NCBI RefSeq assembly: GCF_021354595.1
Contig: NZ_JADWYJ010000009.1
Location: 1-64,000, forward strand
Direction of reading: 5' to 3'
DNA from: Maribellus sp. CM-23
GTDB taxonomy: Bacteria; Bacteroidota; Bacteroidia; Bacteroidales; Prolixibacteraceae
Length of the DNA: 64,000 nucleotides
This document shows, in pieces, positions 1 to 9,649 of this stretch. How positions within the stretch are numbered: position 1 is the stretch's first letter; the number at the start of each line of letters is the position of its first letter. Under the pieces are notes generated by a model. The model had not been told where the DNA came from, ran no database searches, and worked only from the letters and a program-made list of their open reading frames with translations. The translations under genes and the position numbers were made by a program.

Positions 1-274
1 GTACATCGGCCAGTACAGGATCAGTCACATCAACTTTCCAGGTGTAAGTTACATATGCGGTATCGCTGTTGCCACACTCATCCATCACGGTATACATGAA
101 AGTCTGGCTCTTGTCGCAGTCGCCGCCTTCTACCTGGCCCGGGGTACATACCACATCCGAAGAAATGTCTCCGTCGCAGTTGTCACTTGCCGTTACTCCT
201 GCATCGCAGCTTGGCAGAACTTCAGGGTTACAGCCCAGATCGCCGCCTGCTGGTACATCGGCCAGTACAGGATC
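1..274 (-). repeat. 252-bp tandem module inside the adhesin gene
   Basis: Bases 1-22 are identical to bases 253-274, giving a period of 252 bp (84 codons). The repeated peptide includes DPVLADVP. The unit between carries the NCDGD and DECGNSD Cys motifs of a HYR-like fold. The next copy begins at the window edge, so the copy number cannot be seen. Confidence 0.75.
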
Positions 275-2071
275 GATGTTATCTCCTGTCACTCTGAATT
301 CGGAACTGCAATTGGCAGGTACCGCACATTCATCATTTGTCCAGAAAAGAACAGAAATGGTATCACCGCATTTGTCAGGATAAGTTCCATCCCAATCGTT
401 ATATATCATTGAATCACTTCCTGTCAGAATCGCTTTTGCCAACCAGGCATCGAAAGCTGACTGTAATTCAAGTTCAGAAATACAAGATTCAATGAGCGTA
501 TCGCTAGGACAAGTCAAAATAACTTCTCTTCCATCTTCGATCGTGGTAAAACATTCACTTTCGAGATCCGTAACAGAATCAATAACTATAACGGTATAGT
601 CTCCTGCCATCAGTCCACTGATAGAAGCACCGGAATCAAGAACAACAGAGAGATTATTACTATTGTACCAGTAATAATTATAAAAACCTGAACCACCTCC
701 AGCAGCAACTGATGCAGAACCATCACTTCCTCCTAAACAAGTAACAGGTGTAGGTTCTATGGTACAAGAGGGAGCTGTTGGCGGCCATTCAATAAACTGT
801 TCGCACGATGTTGAACATCCGTTAGCATCCGTTATCGTTACATAATAAGTACCTTCTGCCAGATTGCTAATATCTTGCGTTGATGCGGTAAATCCGTCAG
901 GTCCTGTCCAGGAATACGTATAACCGGGAGTACCTCCTGACACCTCCAGGTTTATCGAACCATCATCGCTTCCATAAGCAGTTAAATTTTCAAATTCGGC
1001 AATCGTACAAACAGGTTGATCGTGGATAACCACAATTGCGGGTATTGCATTACTGGTACATCCCAATTCGTTTGTAACGACTACCCAAAATGTATCAGTT
1101 CCGGTAACACCCAAAACACTTAAGCAAGCATTATCGCCATTAGCAACAGGCGATGTAAGTGCTGCGTCATTGTACCACTGAAATTCTGTTGCGGTTGCAC
1201 TACTTGCACACAATTGCATGTCTATCCCCACAGGATCGTAACATGCAGAATCGTTGGTAGTTGTTACCGAAGGTGTTGTAGTAAAATTTCCTCCAATAAA
1301 ATCATCCGTTGATGCAGTTATAGACTGAGATGACCTGGTTTCCAGTAAAAAACTTGAGAAACATAAGTTTGAAATATTTACTGCAGCTAAATCAACATAG
1401 CCTTCGTAAAATGTTCTCTCTTCATAAACTACATCTTTATACGACCAGCTACTGGGAACATCCACAACCTGATCGTTGTTTTGAGCAACATCAGCATCGG
1501 TATCGATGAGATTAAAATGATCGTCGTCGGGATAATTACCAGCTCCTGCACCTACCCACTCTAAAACAGTCACAGTAGCGTGCTTACCGCCTCCGGTAAA
1601 ATCACTCAAGATAAGAATATCACCAACAGCATGAGGTGGTGAAAAAGTGCCTTTCTTTCCATCTAAAGGATCTGGTCCCGTACCGTTAATAAAAAACCAA
1701 AAACCTATTTGTGCGTCCCCTTCATTCTCCAAGCGGTCACCAGCAAAATAGAGTTTTGTCCCAATTAAAACGGCAGCACCATTGGCAATATCATTCTTGC
1801 CTTTGGTCTGTCCCATAGTCCAAACCCATTCAGGAACTGTTAAGATGTCCTTACCGCCTTCAAACTGGCTATCCGGAACTCCACTTCCAAATGCATCTAA
1901 AGCATATGTATAAGTAGGATTACCTGTTACTAGCGGATTTTCCCAATCAGTAGCAACCCCATCAATTACGAGAGGTTGTGCTAAAACATTTATTGTACAA
2001 AGCGACATACAAAAAAATGCTAGCATAACAAAAAGATATTTTCTTTTTGTTCGTAGTAAATTTCTTTTCAT
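1..2071 (-). CDS. large secreted adhesin, SprB/HYR-type repeats (3' end outside window)
   Basis: An open frame runs without a stop from ATG at 2071 to the left edge, about 690 codons. Residues 1-32 form a signal peptide with a basic start and a hydrophobic core ending near 'NVLAQ'. The next ~250 residues look like a lectin-like or beta-sandwich region. Around residues 366-416 there is a SprB-type repeat (GTPGYTYSWTGPDGF, then GTYYVTITDANGC), with related Cys-rich Ig-like units on either side. The visible C-terminal part is HYR/Ig-like, Asp- and Cys-rich (NCDGDISSDVVC), and begins a tandem repetition. Such proteins are cell-surface adhesins or gliding-related proteins in Bacteroidota and usually end in a T9SS sorting domain, which would lie outside the window. 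Its neighbour upstream on the same strand is a LuxR-type regulator. The surface-adhesin role is inference from architecture. Confidence 0.8.
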   Translation of the reverse strand, partial: MKRNLLRTKRKYLFVMLAFFCMSLCTINVLAQPLVIDGVATDWENPLVTGNPTYTYALDAFGSGVPDSQFEGGKDILTVPEWVWTMGQTKGKNDIANGAAVLIGTKLYFAGDRLENEGDAQIGFWFFINGTGPDPLDGKKGTFSPPHAVGDILILSDFTGGGKHATVTVLEWVGAGAGNYPDDDHFNLIDTDADVAQNNDQVVDVPSSWSYKDVVYEERTFYEGYVDLAAVNISNLCFSSFLLETRSSQSITASTDDFIGGNFTTTPSVTTTNDSACYDPVGIDMQLCASSATATEFQWYNDAALTSPVANGDNACLSVLGVTGTDTFWVVVTNELGCTSNAIPAIVVIHDQPVCTIAEFENLTAYGSDDGSINLEVSGGTPGYTYSWTGPDGFTASTQDISNLAEGTYYVTITDANGCSTSCEQFIEWPPTAPSCTIEPTPVTCLGGSDGSASVAAGGGSGFYNYYWYNSNNLSVVLDSGASISGLMAGDYTVIVIDSVTDLESECFTTIEDGREVILTCPSDTLIESCISELELQSAFDAWLAKAILTGSDSMIYNDWDGTYPDKCGDTISVLFWTNDECAVPANCSSEFRVTGDNIDPVLADVPAGGDLGCNPEVLPSCDAGVTASDNCDGDISSDVVCTPGQVEGGDCDKSQTFMYTVMDECGNSDTAYVTYTWKVDVTDPVLADV

Positions 2072-2329
2072 ACTTTAATAATAATTGTTGATTTGAAGAT
2101 TCGTAAAACAACCTTGTGGTTCACTCTAAATTCTTGTTCGCAAATTATTATCAATCCCCTGTAAAGTACAGGAACTTCAAGTATGCGCGTCCGTTGTATC
2201 CGTTTGATTTTACAAAATCACACCTGGGGCAAGGCTGTGATTTCCACCCTTATTTTTCAACTAATTTTGGCATAAGCCTTTATGAAAGCAAGTTATGATG
2301 AAATAAATCAGGTGTCAATCAGTAATTTT

Positions 2330-2349
2330 CCGTAAAATTCTTTTTACGG
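2330..2349 (-). terminator. hairpin downstream of the LuxR-type regulator gene
   Basis: A perfect 8-bp inverted repeat CCGTAAAA / TTTTACGG (2330-2337 and 2342-2349) has a 4-base loop and lies 30 bp after the regulator stop. No clear U-tract follows on either strand, so it could be a weak terminator or an operator-like site. The rest of 2072-2378 holds no convincing gene and probably contains the adhesin promoter. Confidence 0.35.
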
Positions 2350-2378
2350 CATAAGGAAAAATTATCTGATGAAATAGA

Positions 2379-3026
2379 TTAGCTTAGATTGTTTTGAATC
2401 GCAAATTCGATCATCTCTGCTGTAGTTTTGACATTGATCTTGGAGGATATATTCTTTTTGTGTGTCTCCACCGTTCTGGGGCTAATATTCAAACTCGCCC
2501 CAATCTCCTTGTATGTAAACCCCTTACAAAACAAACGAAGAATATCCACTTCGCGATGTGTAAGTTGTTGTTTATCGCTCTGATCGGTGCTTAAATCAAC
2601 CCTTTTACTTCGTAAATAATTTTTCAGGATCACCCAAACTTTGGGAGGAAAATAGTCATCACCTTTTTGTAAAACCTTTACGGCCTCCAATAAATCCTCA
2701 GGCTTTGATGAGTTAAATATAATCCCGTTAACTCCCAGCGAAATATAATCCTGAAATAAGTCAGACAACTCCGTATTTACAATTAATAGAATGGGAATCC
2801 GGGGAAACTTACGTTTGATCTTTTTAATGGAGGCCAATCCATCATTGGAACAATGAATAACATCAATTATAATTATATTGGCGTTACATTCTTTTAACTC
2901 AAGGATAAAGTCTGAAAGCAATCTCTCTTCTAAAACCACCTCATTTTCAATACCTTGTTCTAACACCGGTTTAATTCCAGAACAAAACAAAGCATAATCC
3001 TCCAATATGGCAATCTTGCACATCAC
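2379..3026 (-). CDS. NarL/FixJ (LuxR-type) response regulator
   Basis: A 215-residue two-domain regulator. The N-terminal receiver has acidic residues E9/D10, the likely phospho-acceptor D55 in IIIIDVIH, and a Lys in the NSSKPEDL loop. The C-terminal ~65 residues form a LuxR/GerE helix-turn-helix (LTHREVDILRLFCKG, then YKEIGASLNISPRTVETHKK). It should bind DNA after phosphorylation by a sensor kinase, none of which is encoded nearby. It is transcribed in the same direction as the adhesin gene 307 bp downstream, making that gene a plausible target. A hairpin follows it and an inverted repeat sits about 105-135 bp before its start, both built on the CCGTAA motif, which suggests autoregulation (inference). 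Confidence 0.9.
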   Translation of the reverse strand: MMCKIAILEDYALFCSGIKPVLEQGIENEVVLEERLLSDFILELKECNANIIIIDVIHCSNDGLASIKKIKRKFPRIPILLIVNTELSDLFQDYISLGVNGIIFNSSKPEDLLEAVKVLQKGDDYFPPKVWVILKNYLRSKRVDLSTDQSDKQQLTHREVDILRLFCKGFTYKEIGASLNISPRTVETHKKNISSKINVKTTAEMIEFAIQNNLS

Positions 3027-3130
3027 ACCCTTTTTTTATCATTTATACTTCGTAAGATAATTACATGCAGTAATCATCACTCATCTTCCAAGTTAATTGA
3101 TTAAATGTTTGGTACAGGGATGTTGTAATC

Positions 3131-3161
3131 TTACGGATGTAAATTACGAATTTATCCGTAA
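3131..3161. promoter_or_regulatory. inverted repeat TTACGGAT-N15-ATCCGTAA upstream of the response regulator
   Basis: Perfect 8-bp arms at 3131-3138 and 3154-3161 with a 15-base spacer, so the half-sites are about two helical turns apart, as expected for a dimeric LuxR-type regulator. The half-site resembles the CCGTAAAA hairpin after the gene. Operator function is inferred. Confidence 0.4.
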
Positions 3162-3752
3162 AAATACAATACGTATATATCCGGAGTTTAATATCCGTTT
3201 TTTGCCGTACAAAAAAACACATACATGTCTTTTATTTATTTCTTTATTCAGTTAAATCTATTTACTCACTATCTAATAATCGTACTCAACCCCAATAATT
3301 ATCCTTTATCGTTTTTTAATGAATAAGAAAAGTCCATTTTAAATACTAAAAAGTATTTTACATAAGTAAACAACTGTTCAAACAATAGTAAAAGACTGAT
3401 TCTAAATTACATATATTTTTTCTCCAATTTCTCTAGAAACGCAGTTTTAAAATGTCAGCAAATACAGGATATTTCACAAGATATGAACAGTATGATAATT
3501 TACATTTGTTATTACTGTTCATTAAATGACTTGGTTATTAATATACTATGTCATAATTTTCCCACCGCAAACCTTGAAGTAGTAATAAAAACGAGACGCT
3601 AAATTTCGATTTATTATTTGAATTAAAAAGGCTGAAAAGCCACAGTTATTAAGTTGTGATAAACTCATAATGGGTTTAATTGAATTTATTACCTAACCGG
3701 GAGCTTTATGTCGGTTAGTAATTGATACCATTAAATCATAAACACTATTGAC
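3162..3752. other. AT-rich intergenic region before the C1A peptidase
   Basis: About 590 bp without a supported gene. It contains a short GNRA-loop hairpin (GGCT-GAAA-AGCC, 3630-3641) and a 7-bp hairpin CTAACCG/CGGTTAG (3693-3699 and 3712-3718) that would lie in the 5' leader, 34 bp before the peptidase ATG. A near-match to a -7 box (TTATTATTTG, one base too long) lies at 3611-3620. Nothing else is recognised. Confidence 0.5.
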
Positions 3753-6700
3753 ATGAAAAGACCAGAGCTTTTGTTAGTGTTTTTTGCATTTGTTTTTTTG
3801 TCAGCACATGCATCTGCACAAACGAAAAACCAGCATTTTAAAATGCTAGGATCATCCCCACAAACAGTTGAAGTGAACCAAGCGTTTACCGAGTCATCAG
3901 AAATTAATCCTTTTGACAGAAATGTAAACAAGATCTACGGTTTGGCAGTCAGCGCCTCCATTCAGCTTAACGGCGAAGACAGCAAAGTTGAATTTGTATT
4001 GTTGGATGAAAATTTCAACGAATACCTTATTTATGAGAGTTATGGGCGCATTACGAAAGACCTACAGGAAGAGGTAGAAGCAGTTAGTGAGGAAACCTGT
4101 ATTCTAGATGGAGTTAAAATTAAGTCCATTAAAGTTATCGTCAGCAATGCCACTGTTCAGGTAAAAAGCTTTCAATATTCCGACAGATCAGAATTTGCCC
4201 AGAATGTTAATGAACTCAGAAAAGAGCAGGTAAAAGAACAACACAAGGAAAAAGTAGCGCGCATTAATTCCTACCTAAAAGAAAAAGGAGAAAAGTGGGT
4301 TGCCGGAATAACTACTGTTTCGGAACTTTCGTATGCTGAGCGCAAAAGCCTTTACGGACAAAGCAGTTTCCCTTCCGGATTTGAATTTTATGCAGGAGGT
4401 GTTATTTCAACAGAATCTACCACAACAACTGAGCTAAAGTCAGCAGCAACGGCAAGTCCTTACGTTGAAGAATGGGACTGGCGAAACAGACACGGACGAA
4501 ACTGGATCAGTCCGGTTACCAACCAGGGAGCATGTGGCTCTTGCTGGGCCTTCGCGTCGACCGGTGCAGTAGAAGCAATGGTGAATGTTTATTTCAATCA
4601 GCAAATCAATCCCGACCTTTCAGAACAAGATGTTCTTTCATGTAGTGGAGCAGGAACCTGCAGCGGCGGTTACCCAAGCAAGGCTCTCGACTACATTCGG
4701 AATACGGGTGTTGTAGACGAAAACACTTTCCCCTACCAGCAGGCTGATTTGGATTGTGCCTCAAAAGGAACCAATCCAAGCCAGCAATTCAAAATTCAGG
4801 GTAGAATAGATTTTGGCTCAACCCTCTATCCTAGAACCGATGATGACCTGAAGCGAATGTTAATTGAAAAAGGCCCGATCAGCGGTGGGTTGTATGATTG
4901 GAGCCATGCCATGGTATTGGTGGGATATAAAGTTGTGGAAGAAGGAGATAGATTCTATTACCGCGACTTGAACCTAAAAAGATATTGGGTTGATATACAG
5001 GCTGGTGACCCACTGATTGGAAAGACTGTTTGGATTTTCAAAAATAGCTGGGGAATTTACCATGGAGACCAGGGATATGTTTATGTAGAAACACCTATTT
5101 CAAACATTGGCTGGACACATGCTATTCAAACACCGATTACCAGCCTGGTAAATGACTACAAAGTTGTATGTGAAGACAGAGATGGAGATGGTTATTACTG
5201 GTGGGGAATTGGAGCCAAACCAGAAGGATTGAATATCCCTGATCAGGCTGACGGAAATGATTCAGACCCGAACCTTGGTCCTTTGAATGAATATGGTTAC
5301 TGCATTCCGTTAAATGCAGCACCCGTTGCTGATTTCTCATCCAACAGTACCGGAATAAATATCGGAGAATCAGTCACATTCACCGATAGATCAGCCAACG
5401 TACCTTCCACCTGGAACTGGACTTTTGAAGGAGGAAATCCGGCGAACTCCAACGCTAAAAATCCGGTGGTTTCATACGCTGTTTCGGGCTCCTACAATGT
5501 TAGCCTGACAGTAAGCAACGCCAACGGATCAGACACCAAAACCATTACTGATTATATCACCGTAACAAAACCGGTAATTCTTCCAGTAGCTGATTTTAGC
5601 GTGAATACGACGTCTGTTATAGCCGGTGGTTCCATAACTTTCCAGGATCAATCGAGCAATAACCCCATCAGCTGGGTCTGGGAGTTTGCAGGAGGAAGCC
5701 CCGCTACATCTACAGACCAAAATCCAATTGTAACTTATAATATTGCGGGAACTTACCAGGTAAAACTAACGGTTACCAATGCTGACGGTTCTGATACCAA
5801 AATTGCAGACAACCTGATCGAAGTAACAACAGTTCCTGTAATCAAAACACCGCCGGTTGCTGATTTTTCAGCGAGCCAAACAACCATTAACTCCGGAGAA
5901 ACTGTTAATTTCAGTGATCTTTCAACCAATGCGCCTACCTCCAGGAGTTGGACGTTTGCCGGTGGCACGCCTTCATCATCTACGTTGCAAAATCCAAGCA
6001 TTACTTATGCAAATGCAGGAAATTATTCAGTTAGCCTAACGGTTACCAACGCTGATGGAACGGACACCAAAACGTTAGAGAGCTATATCCTTGTAAAAGA
6101 CCCTGTTTTAGAGCCTATTGCCGATTTTGCCTCAAACAAAAATAAGGTCATGGAAGGAGAACAGGTAAATTTCTCCGATCAATCACAAAACAATCCTGTT
6201 TCCTGGAATTGGGTATTCGAAGGGGGTACTCCTTCTTCTTCAACCGAAAGAAACCCGGTCGTAACATACAAAAATGCCAGCAGTTATAAAGTTTCACTAA
6301 CCGTTAAAAACGACGGTGGTACGAATACCAAAATCATCGATAATTATATACTGGTTGAAAAACCACAACCTGAATATTGTATCCCCTCTCCTATCGCTTC
6401 AAGCGAATGGATTTCAAAAGTACAGATTGGCGGAAATTATCATTCTTCCAGTTCAGAAGGTTATGCTGATTTCACTGCTGCAACGTTTAAATTTGAAGCA
6501 GGATCGAGCTACAGTGTTCAACTATCGCCAGGATTTGATCCGCGAAGTAAGTTTGAATATTGGGCGATATGGATTGACTACAACCAGGATTATACTTTTA
6601 CGGACGATGAAAAAGTATACAGTTCGTCAAAATCCAAAACGATGGTAAGCGGACAGATTTATATTCCGGCATCCATGGAACTAACAACCCGCATGCGTGT

Positions 6701-7757
6701 TGCAATGGGAGGAGTTGATCCGACCGCCTGCAACTTTAACGAGCTGGGCGAAGTAGAAGATTATACTATAGTTATTTCTCAACCGGTTCCGCAACCTCCG
6801 GTAGCCGATTTTGCTGCCAATATTTACACCGTTACAGAAGGAGAAAGTGTTCAGTTCTCTGATCTTTCGGCAAACGATCCTACCAGCTGGTCATGGACAT
6901 TCCCGGGTGCTGCCACAACAAGTAGTCCGCTGCAAAATCCAATCATCACATACAATACAGCCGGTGTTTACAATGTTTCATTAACCGTTGGCAATGCTTT
7001 GGGAACATCCAGCCTGACAAAGACAAGTTTTATCAACGTAGTTGCAAAGGGCGAAGCTACTTACTGTACACCAGTAAATATCAATAGCTCGAGCTGCTTT
7101 ATCAATGAAATTGCAGTGAGCAATTATACTGCCCAATCAGGAGCCGACAAGTATTCATTCTCCCGTGATATAATCAACCTGAATCCGGGCGGCACATACA
7201 ATGTTGAACTTTATCCGTCAGATTATTCGGTTCGCAATTTCTGGAGAATCTGGGTGGATTTGAACGGCGATGGTGATTTTGATGATTCAGATGAAACTCT
7301 CCTGACCGTGAACAATCATAAAGGCAGTGTTATTTCATCCATTGCCATCCCGTCTTATGCCAACGGCACAGCCCGCTTGCGCATAAGTATGAAAAGTGGA
7401 AAAGCTCCTGCTTCCTGCGATGATAATTTTGATGGCGAAGTGGAAGATTATGAAGTATCATTTGGAAGTCTTCCGGGACAAGGAATGGCCTCTTCGGATA
7501 ATTCGATGGATGTGATAAACGAGAATTTTATTTCGGTTTATCCCAACCCAACAGAGGACAATGTAAACCTGCGATTAACCGAAGTCAGCGAGAACGATTC
7601 GTATGCGGTTTACAACTCCCTTGGCGCAAAAATCATGGAAAATCAGATCTCATCGGTGTTCAACGTAATTAACCTGGGTAATCAGCCTTCGGGAATGTAT
7701 ATCATTACAGTGAGAGCTAAAGACCATATTTATACCAGTAAGATAATTAGAAAGTAG
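3753..7757 (+). CDS. secreted C1A (papain-like) peptidase with PKD and GEVED domains and T9SS sorting tail
   Basis: A 1334-residue multidomain exported protease. Residues 1-22 are a signal peptide. Residues 23-235 are a propeptide-like region containing a charged helix. The papain domain runs from about 240 to 480, with oxyanion Gln258, nucleophile Cys264 in ACGSCWAF, His385 in SHAMVLVGY and Asn431 in KNSWG. There follow four PKD domains (about 523-870, each with VADF and a WxWxF core), a GEVED domain (about 874-1008, ending in GEVEDY), a fifth PKD (about 1012-1095) and a second GEVED (about 1105-1240). The last ~70 residues are a type A T9SS sorting domain (VYPNPTEDN, then NLGNQPSGMYII). The catalytic set is complete, so it should be an active extracellular Cys peptidase, anchored or released through the Por machinery. 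Confidence 0.95.
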   Translation: MKRPELLLVFFAFVFLSAHASAQTKNQHFKMLGSSPQTVEVNQAFTESSEINPFDRNVNKIYGLAVSASIQLNGEDSKVEFVLLDENFNEYLIYESYGRITKDLQEEVEAVSEETCILDGVKIKSIKVIVSNATVQVKSFQYSDRSEFAQNVNELRKEQVKEQHKEKVARINSYLKEKGEKWVAGITTVSELSYAERKSLYGQSSFPSGFEFYAGGVISTESTTTTELKSAATASPYVEEWDWRNRHGRNWISPVTNQGACGSCWAFASTGAVEAMVNVYFNQQINPDLSEQDVLSCSGAGTCSGGYPSKALDYIRNTGVVDENTFPYQQADLDCASKGTNPSQQFKIQGRIDFGSTLYPRTDDDLKRMLIEKGPISGGLYDWSHAMVLVGYKVVEEGDRFYYRDLNLKRYWVDIQAGDPLIGKTVWIFKNSWGIYHGDQGYVYVETPISNIGWTHAIQTPITSLVNDYKVVCEDRDGDGYYWWGIGAKPEGLNIPDQADGNDSDPNLGPLNEYGYCIPLNAAPVADFSSNSTGINIGESVTFTDRSANVPSTWNWTFEGGNPANSNAKNPVVSYAVSGSYNVSLTVSNANGSDTKTITDYITVTKPVILPVADFSVNTTSVIAGGSITFQDQSSNNPISWVWEFAGGSPATSTDQNPIVTYNIAGTYQVKLTVTNADGSDTKIADNLIEVTTVPVIKTPPVADFSASQTTINSGETVNFSDLSTNAPTSRSWTFAGGTPSSSTLQNPSITYANAGNYSVSLTVTNADGTDTKTLESYILVKDPVLEPIADFASNKNKVMEGEQVNFSDQSQNNPVSWNWVFEGGTPSSSTERNPVVTYKNASSYKVSLTVKNDGGTNTKIIDNYILVEKPQPEYCIPSPIASSEWISKVQIGGNYHSSSSEGYADFTAATFKFEAGSSYSVQLSPGFDPRSKFEYWAIWIDYNQDYTFTDDEKVYSSSKSKTMVSGQIYIPASMELTTRMRVAMGGVDPTACNFNELGEVEDYTIVISQPVPQPPVADFAANIYTVTEGESVQFSDLSANDPTSWSWTFPGAATTSSPLQNPIITYNTAGVYNVSLTVGNALGTSSLTKTSFINVVAKGEATYCTPVNINSSSCFINEIAVSNYTAQSGADKYSFSRDIINLNPGGTYNVELYPSDYSVRNFWRIWVDLNGDGDFDDSDETLLTVNNHKGSVISSIAIPSYANGTARLRISMKSGKAPASCDDNFDGEVEDYEVSFGSLPGQGMASSDNSMDVINENFISVYPNPTEDNVNLRLTEVSENDSYAVYNSLGAKIMENQISSVFNVINLGNQPSGMYIITVRAKDHIYTSKIIRK

Positions 7758-7807
7758 TAGTGCTGACAAATCAACTACTTGGAGAGCAGGGTACTATGGA
7801 ACAGAAG

Positions 7808-9406
7808 TCATCCTGCTTTCCTTTCTAATCTTCTGGCCAGTGCATGTAACCTCCTGATCGCCTCCAAAACTTCCGATTCGAACCTGTAAACCGAGATTCG
7901 TAATTCATCGGTCCCAGCCAACCGGCCCAGTAAATAGGAGCGAACTTCCTGAAAACGGTCTTTAAAAATTTCCTTATTCAGATTTTCTGTTATTTCGCGC
8001 GCGCCTCCGTCAAACATGTTTAAGGCATCGCTAAATGCATTCACCGAAATCCCGTACAAAGCGGTAAGCTTGGTGATGGTTTCCTCACTGGTTTTAAATC
8101 CCATATCTATTCGGTGTTGTGCTGCTTCTACAAGATGTGTCGTAATTAAATCGGCCGACATTTCCAACACATTAACCGCCTCTACCATATTTTCCAGGCG
8201 CTGCGTTTCGGACTGTGGTAATTGTTTCGCCTGAATTTGCTTCAAAAACTCCAGGATTTCTATGTGTCCCCTGTCGATCATTACATCGTTTTTCCGCAAA
8301 GAAGACAACTGTGTGGAAGTGCCATTAATTGCCAGCGACAAACCTTGCTCGATTATTTCCAGTGTACGTTTACCCAACTTGTAAATTGCCTGATTGGCCA
8401 GATCAATGGCAATGGAAGTATTGTCGAGATAATACGAGTGAAGTTCCGGGAATAGAACCTCTTCGTCTTTCTTCCGGTCAGGAACCAGCCTCAATACCAG
8501 TTTCGACACAGGAGTTACCAGCCAGATAAACACAAAAGTGTTGGCACAATTGAAAATGGTATGTGCGTTGGCAATCTGACGTGCCTTGTCGGCAGGAGAA
8601 ATATAAGCCACCAAATCGGCCAGTTGACCGATAAAAGCAAACCACAATAAAACACCAACCACCTTAAACAGCACGTGCGAAATAGCCACCCGCATGGCTG
8701 CCCTTGGTTTTCCCAAAGCCGAAAGCACTGCGGTAACACAGGTACCGATGTTGGCTCCGAGTATGATCGAAACACCGGCTTCAACATTGAGCAATTGCTG
8801 CGAGGCTAGTACAATAACAACACCGGTTGTGGCGGATGAACTTTGAACGGCAGCCGTAAACACTGTTCCGATCAATATTCCTAAAAGATGATTGTCCAAA
8901 CCGGTCATCGTTCGCACAAAAGGCTCGTAGGTTTTTAAGGGTTCGGTTGCCTCGCTCATTACGTTCATTCCAAGAAATACCAGCCCCAGTCCCAGGATAA
9001 TTGTCCCAATTTCTTTGTATGATTTCTTCGAAAAAACGACACTGAACAGATAGCCGAAAGCCACCATCACCCACGCGGCGGCGGTTATTTTAAAGGCGAT
9101 GATTTGTGCGGTAATAGTGGTACCAAGATTTGCCCCCAGAATTACCCCCAGTGTACTTTGAAAAGTAAGCAGTCCGGCAGAAACAAACCCTACGGCCAGC
9201 ACCGTTGTTACCGACGAAGATTGTATAATGGCGGTAATTCCTGTTCCCGCCAGTAAAGAAGTCCAGCGGTTTCGGGTCATCGACTGAAGAAAACTCTTCA
9301 TGCGGTTTCCGGCAACAATCTTCAGGGAATCCGTCATCACCGTCATGCCGTGCAAAAAAATAGCAAGGCCTCCCAACAACAAAACACTCAACGTAAGCCA
9401 GTTCAT
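7808..9406 (-). CDS. Na+/phosphate cotransporter family protein (NptA-like, with PhoU-like tail)
   Basis: A 532-residue inner-membrane protein. Two Na/Pi-cotransporter repeats carry the signature QSSS motifs (Q62-S65 and Q188-S191), each paired with a GAN(L/I)GT loop (about 91-96 and 218-223). About eight transmembrane segments lie in the first 330 residues. The C-terminal ~190 residues are helical and PhoU-like (LEIIEQGLSLAI, then MVEAVNVLEMSADLI), which in this family is linked to phosphate control. The family (PF02690) imports or exports inorganic phosphate with sodium. The gene stands alone, convergent with the peptidase gene and divergent from the sulfatase. Confidence 0.92.
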   Translation of the reverse strand: MNWLTLSVLLLGGLAIFLHGMTVMTDSLKIVAGNRMKSFLQSMTRNRWTSLLAGTGITAIIQSSSVTTVLAVGFVSAGLLTFQSTLGVILGANLGTTITAQIIAFKITAAAWVMVAFGYLFSVVFSKKSYKEIGTIILGLGLVFLGMNVMSEATEPLKTYEPFVRTMTGLDNHLLGILIGTVFTAAVQSSSATTGVVIVLASQQLLNVEAGVSIILGANIGTCVTAVLSALGKPRAAMRVAISHVLFKVVGVLLWFAFIGQLADLVAYISPADKARQIANAHTIFNCANTFVFIWLVTPVSKLVLRLVPDRKKDEEVLFPELHSYYLDNTSIAIDLANQAIYKLGKRTLEIIEQGLSLAINGTSTQLSSLRKNDVMIDRGHIEILEFLKQIQAKQLPQSETQRLENMVEAVNVLEMSADLITTHLVEAAQHRIDMGFKTSEETITKLTALYGISVNAFSDALNMFDGGAREITENLNKEIFKDRFQEVRSYLLGRLAGTDELRISVYRFESEVLEAIRRLHALARRLERKAG

Positions 9407-9649
9407 ATACTATTTAATAGAGAGTGAATAAATTTTCTGTTTGCCCTAAAATTAGCACTTGCCCGCACATATCGCAACTTTTACCAAAATATCATCATAA
9501 AGCCTAAAACTGGTTTTTAAGATTTTTTTGAAAGTCTTTCAGGATTATATTCTAATTTTATCCTTCGAAAGGAAAGTAACAAGCTCAGTAACTTGTATTA
9601 AACAATAAAATATCAATCCGTTACTAAACGGAAAAACAAAAATCATCGT

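Noticed and set aside
2116..2298. 60-codon ORF between the adhesin and the response regulator
   Set aside because: Antisense to the flanking genes, with no recognisable domain or signal and low-complexity composition; the region more likely holds the adhesin promoter.
5319..7090. Internal repeats of the peptidase gene as DNA repeats or CRISPR
   Set aside because: The similarity is at protein level (PKD and GEVED domains) with diverged DNA, and spacing is domain-sized, not array-like. No CRISPR array is seen anywhere in the window.
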